Assembly (NCBI GenBank): GCA_050699975.1
Contig: JBOHGH010000003.1
Span: forward strand, 21,996 to 85,995
Direction of reading: 5' to 3'
DNA from: GCA-003244245 sp050699975
GTDB taxonomy: Bacteria > Actinomycetota > Actinomycetes > Mycobacteriales > Pseudonocardiaceae
Length of the DNA: 64,000 nt
Shown: piece by piece, positions 17,258 to 24,475 of the stretch
Layout: each line of letters starts with the position of its first letter
Numbering within the stretch: the first letter of the stretch is position 1
The notes under the pieces: model-generated
Seen by the model: only the letters and a program-made list of their open reading frames with translations
Databases searched by the model: none
Told to the model about the DNA's origin: nothing
Translations under genes and position numbers: made by a program

Positions 17258-17926
17258 TCACCAGGATGTCTGATCCGGCGGCAGGCGGTGCATGACATGG
17301 GGCGGTACGGGGGCGTCGGCGGGTAGCAGCGAGCATGGCACTGGGGGATCCCAGTGGGTGGCGAGCGGGAGCACCCCCGCCCACGCTCGGCCCGCCGCCA
17401 CGTCCGAGTCGTCGTCGACTGGCGGCCCGGTTCGGACCTTCACCGAGGCCTCGTCGAGGGGCAGGGCCAGCACCATGGTGGCGGCGAGTTCCTTGCGGGT
17501 GGGCAGGCGGCTGTGCTCCCAGGACCCGGGGGCGAGGTGCTCGACCAGCGTCCGTAACCCGTGCCGCAGCTCCGTTGAGTCGGTGACCTTCCGTGCAGTG
17601 CCGTGGATCACCGCGCTGGTGTAGTTCATGGAGTGGTGGAACACCGAGCGGGCATAGACGATCCCGTCCAGCCGGGTGACGGTGACGCATACCGGCGCTC
17701 CCTGCGAGGCGGCCAGCAAGCTTGCTGCGCCACTGGAACCGTGCAAGTAGAGCGTGTCTGCGTCGCGCCCGTAACCGGTGGGTAGTACCACCGGGGCGCC
17801 ATCGAGCACCAGCCCGAGATGGCAGACCAGCGCGGAGTCGAGAAGCGCGTACAGTTCGGCGGGGTCGTGGCGAGCCCGCTCGCGGTGCCGGGACAGCGTG
17901 CTGCGCGCGGTGGGGGACAGCGTCAT
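17258..17926 (-). CDS. PPOX-class FMN-binding protein (NimA-like pyridoxamine phosphate oxidase family)
   Basis: 222 aa from ATG 17926 (MTLSPTARSTLSRHRERA), preferred over the longer frame at 17977 because the family starts close to the RHRERA helix. Split-barrel flavin fold: LYALLDSALVCHLGL, PTGYGRDADTLYLHGS, and SVFHHSMNYTSAVIHGTA, a pattern of the flavin/pyridoxamine-5-phosphate-binding-related proteins that include nitroimidazole reductases. Substrate unknown. Converges on the rhodanese gene with a 16-bp gap. Confidence 0.85.
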   Translation of the reverse strand: MTLSPTARSTLSRHRERARHDPAELYALLDSALVCHLGLVLDGAPVVLPTGYGRDADTLYLHGSSGAASLLAASQGAPVCVTVTRLDGIVYARSVFHHSMNYTSAVIHGTARKVTDSTELRHGLRTLVEHLAPGSWEHSRLPTRKELAATMVLALPLDEASVKVRTGPPVDDDSDVAAGRAWAGVLPLATHWDPPVPCSLLPADAPVPPHVMHRLPPDQTSW

Positions 17927-18121
17927 GGTTATTACGGTAGGGCACCATCTGCCGTCTAGCCGGGTGCTTGCCACCACATTGGGTGTCAGCCACCCGTGAC
18001 CGGCCGATCACCTCCAGCTCGCCCGCAAAATCGGGGCTAATCCGGAGAATCCACGGAAATGTTCACATTCTTCCGGGTTTCAGCTGCGTAAACAATGGTC
18101 AAATTTTGGATCAAATTTTTT

Positions 18122-18134
18122 ATACCAGTGGTAT
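18122..18134. promoter_or_regulatory. AT-rich promoter region with ATACC-AGT-GGTAT palindrome upstream of the LuxR-type regulator
   Basis: The 420-bp gap 17927-18348 contains no convincing gene. Its middle (18030-18140) is unusually AT-rich for this genome, with repeated CAAATTTT and a TTTTTTATACC run. The perfect palindrome at 18122-18134 (5-bp arms, 3-bp spacer) lies about 215 bp before the regulator start and is a candidate operator. Confidence 0.4.
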
Positions 18135-18348
18135 CAATCGCTGGCCCGGCGCTCTCTTCCATGTGTAAGACCGTCACCAGGGGGGAGGCAGCCGATGAAG
18201 CCCCAACGTCGAGGGTCGGTGTCGAGGGTCGGACGAGCCCGTGCGCCCGGACCGGACTTGCCGCGACCGCGTCCGGGCGGCACAGCAGGTAAGCGGCCCG
18301 ATCGGCTACGCCGTGTATCAGCCTACTTCACACGTGGAGGTAACTGAG

Positions 18349-19350
18349 GTGCATTATCCTGCGACTGGCGATGTCGACGACCTACTCCAGAGCATGCTTC
18401 TGCGGCCTTCCTGGGCTTCCGAGCAGGTGCGAGAGCAACTCAATCTATCTAGCGAGGAATTGGCCGCCGCTCTGCTTGAGTTTGTGGACGCGGGGGCGGT
18501 CACGGGCGACGGGGTGCAGGGGCGCCGTTTCGAAGTGCCGCCGGACGCGATCCTCGCCCGGTTGATTGAGTTGGAAGAGGAGGCGACGAGCAGGCGGCTC
18601 GACGAACTTCGCCGGTTTTCGGCCACGCTTTCCGTACTCAGCTCCAATCTAATGTTAATTCAGTCGAGGCGCTGGGCTGGGTCCCAGGTGGACTTGCTGA
18701 CCGGGGATCCGCGGGTGACGGCCGCGCTGGACGGGGCCGTCACCCGGACACGCTATGAGATCCTCAGCATGCAAGCCGGACCACCGCAATCGGCCGAGGC
18801 ACTGGAGAAGTTGCTGCGACAGGACCGCGAGCTGCTCGACCGAGGTGTGGGATTGCGGCTCATCCATCTCTGCGCCATGTGTCAGGTTCCGCACGGTCGG
18901 GCGTACCTGCAGGCCCTCAAGGACGCCGGGGCGACGATCAGGATTGCCTCCGTGCTGCCGTTCCGGCTCGTCGTCGTCGACAAACTGCTCGCTTACTCCT
19001 TCCTCTCGGGCCGGCAGGAGGAGCCGGCCGCTCTGGAGATCCAGGGGGCCGATCTGGTCCACATCCTCACCGAAGTATTCGAGTACTGCTGGGTGCACGG
19101 AGCGACCGTTCCCTGCACCGAGGCCTCGGCTTTTGGGGGAGACCACTCCGAGCAGGTGCTGGACCAGCGTGAACGCTCGCTGCTGCGGATGTTCAGCCAG
19201 GGCCTCAAGGACGACGCGATAGCCCGCGCCCTCGGCATCTCGTCGCGGACCCTGCGGCGGCTGATGAACGAGGTAATGCGGAAGCTCGGCGCCACCTCTC
19301 GGTTCCAGGCCGGCGCGCGGGCGATGGCCCACGGCTGGCTGCACGACTGA
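18349..19350 (+). CDS. TrmB/LuxR-type transcriptional regulator of the hydrazine-type cluster
   Basis: 333 aa. GTG 18349 is chosen because GGAGG lies at 18336-18340; the frame is open to 18241. The N-terminal winged-helix-like part (about 1-70, VREQLNLSSEELAAALLEFV) and a central domain with LLRQDRELLDRGVGLRLIHL resemble TrmB-like/phospholipase-D-like sensor regions; the C-terminus is a LuxR-type HTH (LRMFSQGLKDDAIARALGIS, SRTLRRLMNEVM). This combination is common in actinobacterial cluster-situated regulators. It converges on the amidinotransferase gene (52 bp), so control of that operon is inferred. Confidence 0.82.
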   Translation: MHYPATGDVDDLLQSMLLRPSWASEQVREQLNLSSEELAAALLEFVDAGAVTGDGVQGRRFEVPPDAILARLIELEEEATSRRLDELRRFSATLSVLSSNLMLIQSRRWAGSQVDLLTGDPRVTAALDGAVTRTRYEILSMQAGPPQSAEALEKLLRQDRELLDRGVGLRLIHLCAMCQVPHGRAYLQALKDAGATIRIASVLPFRLVVVDKLLAYSFLSGRQEEPAALEIQGADLVHILTEVFEYCWVHGATVPCTEASAFGGDHSEQVLDQRERSLLRMFSQGLKDDAIARALGISSRTLRRLMNEVMRKLGATSRFQAGARAMAHGWLHD

Positions 19351-19402
19351 GTGTCCACTCCGCGCGAATGCGGGTCGGCTCTACGGGACCGCCCGGGGCG
19401 GT

Positions 19403-20479
19403 TTAGTCGAAGTAGGACTCGCATTCGCCTCGGCGGCGCACGTCGAGCGTCGCGCAGTGGAAGGAGCCACCGAAAAGGGTGTAGTCCTCGAAGGAGCAGG
19501 GTATCGGCTCGAAGCCCCACGCAGTCAGTGCCTTGATGAGTCCGGTTTGGCTACGCTCGACGACGACCCGCCGCTCGTCGAGCGAAAGTACGTTGATCGC
19601 GCTCCACTTGCTCATCACGCCCTGGGCCGTCTTGGGGGTGACCTCCGGCTCAGGCGCAATGAGCACTTCCCACTTGGCGAAGACCTCGGGGAGGTCGTCC
19701 GGGTCGAGGAATTCGGGATTGACCATGACCTTGCCCGGCGCGAGCGGCACGAGGGAGGTGTCGATGTGCATCTGGCGTCGGTAACGCGGGCGCACCTCGT
19801 GGACCCGGTAGGCGTCACCGAGGTGGCGGCGTAGCCAGGCGATGCCCGAGGGGTTGGTCACCTGGCTCTGCTCAATGAAGATGTCGCGCCCGCACCGCAC
19901 CACGTCGGCCGCGTCGAATACGGGCTCGAAGTCGGTGAGGCCCCATTGCACGTCCTCGTCGGGTCCGGGCACCTGATAGCCGGGTCGGTAGAGGTCGTCC
20001 AGCAGCTGCGGCCTCGGAGCAGCCACCCAGCGGGCGCCCTGGCGGGAATATTCCTTGAGCAGGCAGCGGTAGGCCCAGGTCTCGTAGTGGCGCCCGCGGT
20101 CCGGCATCGGCGCCTCGATGATCTCGTCGCCGATCACGAGCAGGACATCCCGTGGATTGGCGCATGACCAGCCGTGGCCCACCGACCAGGCCGGGGTCGA
20201 AAACGACGCAGAGAAGTCCACCGGGTCCGGCCGGCGCACCGTGATTCCGGCCTCCGTCAGGATGCCGATGAATTCCTCCAGGCACCGCTGCGCGGGCTCC
20301 ACCAGCTCCCGAGCGTAGGGGGTGCCGGGCCGGCCGATGATCCCGTCCAGCGACTCCGACCCCGGCGGGACGGTGGTGCGCTCGACCGTGGTCCAGGACG
20401 GGATCATCGCGCCGGACGGGCTGCCGACAATGACTTCTTCAAGCGGCTGCCACTCGGAATACGAGCTGACGACTGCCAT
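19403..20479 (-). CDS. Glycine-type amidinotransferase (arginine:amine amidinotransferase)
   Basis: 358 aa from ATG 20479 (MAVVSSYSEWQPLEEVIVG), the family start; the frame extends to 20509. The AGAT/StrB fold transfers the amidino group of arginine to an amine, releasing ornithine. The Cys-His-Asp triad is visible: the Asp region in DFEPVFDAADVVRCGRD, RRQMHIDTSLVPL with the His, and FGGSFHCATLDVRR with the nucleophilic Cys near the C-terminus. Last gene of the operon, 29 bp after the aminotransferase stop. The acceptor is unknown; diaminobutyrate, lysine, glycine or a hydrazine made by the upstream enzymes are possible. Confidence 0.92.
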   Translation of the reverse strand: MAVVSSYSEWQPLEEVIVGSPSGAMIPSWTTVERTTVPPGSESLDGIIGRPGTPYARELVEPAQRCLEEFIGILTEAGITVRRPDPVDFSASFSTPAWSVGHGWSCANPRDVLLVIGDEIIEAPMPDRGRHYETWAYRCLLKEYSRQGARWVAAPRPQLLDDLYRPGYQVPGPDEDVQWGLTDFEPVFDAADVVRCGRDIFIEQSQVTNPSGIAWLRRHLGDAYRVHEVRPRYRRQMHIDTSLVPLAPGKVMVNPEFLDPDDLPEVFAKWEVLIAPEPEVTPKTAQGVMSKWSAINVLSLDERRVVVERSQTGLIKALTAWGFEPIPCSFEDYTLFGGSFHCATLDVRRRGECESYFD

Positions 20480-20508
20480 GGTGTGGGTCCTTCCTCGGTA
20501 GGGATGCA

Positions 20509-23313
20509 CTACTCGGATGTGTTGTTGCGGCCTGGTGTCGCGACTGCCAGATCATCGTCGGGGAAGGTTGGATCGACCTGCGCGAAGGCGCGCTCCAACA
20601 GATCGGCGCCCTTGTCCACCAGTTCCTCAGTGACCGTGAGTGGCGGCAGCAGGCGCAGCACGCAATCGTTGCGCCCGCCGACTTCGAGGATCAGGCCATT
20701 GCGAAGGGCCGCAGCCTGCACTTCGCGGGCGAACGCTGTGGCGTCGGTGCCGGTATCGGGATCCGTTAACTCCAGGCACTGCATCAGTCCCAGGCCCCGG
20801 GCCTCGACCACCCAGGGGCTGCGGTCGGCGATCCGCCGCAGCCGCCGGGCGAGCTGCACGCCGCGCTGCTGCACATTCTCCAACACGTTGTCGCGCTGGA
20901 TGACCTCGATGGCGGCGATCCCGCCCGCGAAGGCAAGTTGGTTGCCGCGGAAAGTGCCGATGTGCGCGCCAGTACCCCAGTGGTCGAGCGCTTTGTCGTA
21001 CAAGATGATCGCTACGGGAACGCCGATGCCGGACAGTGCCTTCGAGGCGACGATCACATCCGGCTCGATACCATATTGTTCAAAGGCGAACCACGTGCCG
21101 GTGCGCCCGCATCCAGTCTGCACCTCGTCAACGATGAGCGGCACCGAGGCACGTCGGGTAACTTCCCGCACGCGTCGCAGGAATTCCATCTTCGCGGGGA
21201 TCCCGCCGCCCTCGCCCTGCACCACCTCCACCAACACGGCCGCCGGGTTGGGCACGCCTCCGTTCGGGTCTGCCAAAGCTCGCTCCAAGTAGGTAGCGCA
21301 GTTGGTGGCGCAGGTCTCCGGGATGAGCCCGACGGGGCAGCGCACGCAGTACGAGTACGGGAAGAAGTGCACCCCCGGCATGCCGTTGGGCACCTGCTTC
21401 TTGGGGTGCAGGTCGGCCGTGACAGCCATCGCTCCGGCCGTGCTGCCGTGGAAGCCGCCCTGGAATGCGATGATCTCGCCGCGCCCGGTGGCGATCTTGC
21501 AGAGCTTGATGGCCGCCTCGATAGCGTTGGCGCCGGTGGGTCCGCAGAAGTGCACCCGCATCCGGTCGCGCATCTGCTCCGGGAGCATCGACAGCTGCAG
21601 CTCGGTGAAGCGGTCCTTCGCGGGCGTGGGCAGGTCCAGTCCGTGCACGAACGTCGAGAGCTGGGCCTGCACTGCGGCCACGATCTCGGGATGGCTGTGC
21701 CCGAGGGAAAGCACGCCGGCGCCGCAGAGGAAATCGAGATAGACGTTGCCGTCGACATCCTCGACCAGGGCCCCCTCCGCCCGTCGCACGGCGATCGGCA
21801 GCCGGCGGGGGTAGCTGCGCGCGTTCGACTCCAGCGCCTCCTGCCGGGCGAGGTAGCCCCTGCTGACCGGCCCCGGGACCGCGGTGCGTACGCGTGGTTC
21901 GACCAATGTCGCCATGAGATCCCCTTCGTGAAACGTTCTTGTCCTGGTTCGGTGCCCCAGCGGGCCGGTGACGGGTCGGCCCGGACCTTCAGCAGGAGCG
22001 GCTGATGCGGTTCGCCGGCCTGGCGCCAGTACGGAGAGCCGATCGCGGATGATGGCTGCGCGCAGCGAGAGAAGGCTGAACGATCCCGCGTCGCCGATTC
22101 CATGGCTCGTCTCGCACAACCCATTGAGGAACAGCGGGGGCATATCTGGGTCTGTCGTCAGCACCCGGTAGCCCTGGTCGACGGCAAGATAGCCGTCCTC
22201 GTCGAAGCGGAACCGGTCGGCGATAGCTGTGAGCAGCGCCGGGTAAGGCTCCTGTCGCGGGCCGGGGCCAAGATCGCGGAAACCGGTCGCGAGTATGACG
22301 AGATCGGCATCGACCGACTCCTGATCGCCCGTGTGTACCTCCTCGACGGTGAGCGACACGGCTCGGTCCCCGGGGGTCACGGCGCTCACCTGCCGGTTGC
22401 CATAGACGAATACACGTTGTGCACCGTCGAGGCGCTGTTCGTAAAGCATGAGGTAGAGCTCGTGCAGAACGTCTGCGTCGGTGGTGGAGTAGTTCGTCGG
22501 CCTCATATAAGCGTCCAGCACCCGCTTGCTCGCACGCGGCGCCCGGTAGTAGTAGTCGACGAAGCCGAGGAAGAACCCTTCTTCGCTGAATGGGCTGGTG
22601 TCCTTGAGCCGAAGCCCGAAGGAGCGGACAAAGGTGAGGACGCGCGCCTGCGGGTAGCGCTTCGCGAGGTCGAGAGTGATCTCCACCGCGCTCTGGCTAC
22701 CGCCGATCACCGCCACGGTGCGTGGTGGGTCGGCGAGCTGATCGAGTTGATCGAGCCGGTAGAGATATCCGGTGAGGTGGCAGATGCGGTCATCTGCCAC
22801 GGCGTCGAAGGGGGCCGGTAGGTAGGGCGTCCGGCCCGGCGCCATGACGAGAGCGCGTGCACGGTAGCGACGCCCTTCACTCGTGCAGACTTCGTATGCG
22901 GGCACGTCGTTGTGCTCGATGACGCGGATGGCCGCTGCTGTCTGGCCGTAGTCGACCAGGCGGTCAAAGTGCCGCCTCACCCATGAGATGTACTGCGCGT
23001 ACTCCTTGCGCAGCGGGAACTCCCCGGGCAGATTGAGGTGCTCGAGCAGGCGGCCCGCCTGGTGCAGGTAGTTGACGAAGCTGTAGTGACTGCGCGGATT
23101 GCGGAGGGTGACCAGGTCGCGAATCGGGTGATTCTGGATGTTCGAGCCGTCGAGCAGCATCCCGCCCTGCCACACGGGCTCGCGGCAGGCCTCCAGGAAG
23201 TGCAGGCCGAGCGGAGCCACCTCGCCTTGTTCGACGGCTTCCTCGAAGGCAGCTGCGAGCGCGATGTTGGCCGGCCCGAAGTCGATCCCGAGAACGTCAT
23301 GGCAGTGCTGCAT
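20509..23313 (-). CDS. Fusion: lysine/ornithine N-monooxygenase + diaminobutyrate-type class III aminotransferase
   Basis: 934 aa from ATG 23313 (after GAGG). Residues 1-455 are a SidA/IucD/PvdA-type N-hydroxylase: DVLGIDFGPANIALA (FAD), VAVIGGSQSAVEITLDL (NADPH) and VILATGFRDL. Residues 467-934 are a class III PLP aminotransferase closest in pattern to diaminobutyrate:2-oxoglutarate aminotransferases (EctB/PvdH/RhbA), with SLGHSHPEI, VDEVQTGCGRTG, ASKALSGIG (PLP Lys) and a Cys-rich insert (YCVRCPVG ... CATNC). No stop separates the domains, yet a ribosome-binding site (GAAGGGG) and ATG at 21915 lie at the junction, so a free aminotransferase may also be made. Overlaps the upstream gene by 17 bp. 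Confidence 0.9.
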   Translation of the reverse strand: MQHCHDVLGIDFGPANIALAAAFEEAVEQGEVAPLGLHFLEACREPVWQGGMLLDGSNIQNHPIRDLVTLRNPRSHYSFVNYLHQAGRLLEHLNLPGEFPLRKEYAQYISWVRRHFDRLVDYGQTAAAIRVIEHNDVPAYEVCTSEGRRYRARALVMAPGRTPYLPAPFDAVADDRICHLTGYLYRLDQLDQLADPPRTVAVIGGSQSAVEITLDLAKRYPQARVLTFVRSFGLRLKDTSPFSEEGFFLGFVDYYYRAPRASKRVLDAYMRPTNYSTTDADVLHELYLMLYEQRLDGAQRVFVYGNRQVSAVTPGDRAVSLTVEEVHTGDQESVDADLVILATGFRDLGPGPRQEPYPALLTAIADRFRFDEDGYLAVDQGYRVLTTDPDMPPLFLNGLCETSHGIGDAGSFSLLSLRAAIIRDRLSVLAPGRRTASAAPAEGPGRPVTGPLGHRTRTRTFHEGDLMATLVEPRVRTAVPGPVSRGYLARQEALESNARSYPRRLPIAVRRAEGALVEDVDGNVYLDFLCGAGVLSLGHSHPEIVAAVQAQLSTFVHGLDLPTPAKDRFTELQLSMLPEQMRDRMRVHFCGPTGANAIEAAIKLCKIATGRGEIIAFQGGFHGSTAGAMAVTADLHPKKQVPNGMPGVHFFPYSYCVRCPVGLIPETCATNCATYLERALADPNGGVPNPAAVLVEVVQGEGGGIPAKMEFLRRVREVTRRASVPLIVDEVQTGCGRTGTWFAFEQYGIEPDVIVASKALSGIGVPVAIILYDKALDHWGTGAHIGTFRGNQLAFAGGIAAIEVIQRDNVLENVQQRGVQLARRLRRIADRSPWVVEARGLGLMQCLELTDPDTGTDATAFAREVQAAALRNGLILEVGGRNDCVLRLLPPLTVTEELVDKGADLLERAFAQVDPTFPDDDLAVATPGRNNTSE

Positions 23314-24475
23314 CGGTGCCTCTTCGTTGACTTGGCTGACGGCCAGAGGGCGGTGTCGCGGGGCATGGCTGGGAAAGCAGCCGCTCGGCGATCTCCCGGC
23401 CCAGCTCGGGTGCCACTTTGACGCCCCCACCGCTGCCCATCCGGGTGTACCAGACCCGGGGTAGCTCGGTAGGAATCAGCGGGGTGTCTGCCGTGGCGTA
23501 ACCGTCGAATGACCTCACCATGCGCACCGTCTCGGCGCTGGCGATCCAGGGCAGATTGCGGCGGACTACGTCCAGCGTGTGCTGGTGGTGTTCCGCGTCC
23601 GGCGAGGTGTCAGAGCACGGATCCTCATCCCAGACGAGTAATGGCGCACCGACCAGGGAGGTGTGCTCGTCCACCGGCTTGCCGTAGCCGCCCGTGCGCA
23701 GGTCGATGAACGTGGTGTGCGGACGTGCCCCGGTCGGTCGGCGGAGGAGGGAGGCCTGGATCGCGCGGGTGCGCACCCCCACCCGCGGTGCTCGCACCCC
23801 GATCGGTGGCCGGGCCGCCCAACCGCCGATCGCCAGCACGACGGCCCGGATGGCGTGCGCCGCGCCCTGAGTGCTTTCCAGGAGTACGCCGTCATCAGCT
23901 TGCCGAATGGCGGTCAGCTGTACCCCGTTAGCGAGCCGCGCACCGTCTCGCACCGCCTGGCGGACAAAGAGCTGGGTCACCTGTACGGGATCTACCCAGC
24001 CGGCCCCTGGCTCGACCAGTGCGACGCCGTCGGCGGTGTGTACCCCGTGCACCTGCGACACATCCTCGCCGCTGACAACCCGACAATCCGCGCCGACAGT
24101 TGCCCGCAACGCCTCCGCCGCACGGTCGAGTTCGGCGGCATGCTCCACCGATGCAAGCGTCACCGCGCCGGTGCGGTGCAGCGGCGCGGTGACGGAGCAC
24201 CAGACCGCCGGATCCGCGTAGATGGCCAGGCTTGCCGCGGCGTAGCGGGCCACGACGGGGTCGGGGTCGTATCCGCGCACCATGCCGCCCGAGGCACCGG
24301 TGGCACCGCGGGCCGGTACGTCGGCCTCCAGAATCAACGGAGCGGCCCCGTGGCGGGCCAGATGAGCGGCGACCGCTGCGCCGGTGATGCCCGCGCCGAC
24401 CACCACGTACTCCGCCGTCGCCCCGGCGTCGCCACGCATTCGTCCCATCAGCTCGAAACGTCGGTCGTCTGTCAC
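23297..24475 (-). CDS. FAD-dependent amine/amino-acid oxidase (DAO family, Spb39-like role)
   Basis: 392 aa from GTG 24475, which overlaps the upstream stop in GTGA; ATG 24448 is an alternative start. The DAO fold (glycine/sarcosine oxidase type) shows YVVVGAGITGAAVAAHLARHG near the N-terminus, GATGASGGMVRGYD, VLAIGGWA and a C-terminal MGSGGGVKVAPELG. In the s56-p1 hydrazine pathway an FAD oxidase of this kind (Spb39) cleaves the lysine-glycine hydrazine adduct to hydrazinoacetate and aminoadipate semialdehyde. That role here is inferred from the neighbours. Confidence 0.88.
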   Translation of the reverse strand: MTDDRRFELMGRMRGDAGATAEYVVVGAGITGAAVAAHLARHGAAPLILEADVPARGATGASGGMVRGYDPDPVVARYAAASLAIYADPAVWCSVTAPLHRTGAVTLASVEHAAELDRAAEALRATVGADCRVVSGEDVSQVHGVHTADGVALVEPGAGWVDPVQVTQLFVRQAVRDGARLANGVQLTAIRQADDGVLLESTQGAAHAIRAVVLAIGGWAARPPIGVRAPRVGVRTRAIQASLLRRPTGARPHTTFIDLRTGGYGKPVDEHTSLVGAPLLVWDEDPCSDTSPDAEHHQHTLDVVRRNLPWIASAETVRMVRSFDGYATADTPLIPTELPRVWYTRMGSGGGVKVAPELGREIAERLLSQPCPATPPSGRQPSQRRGTDAALP

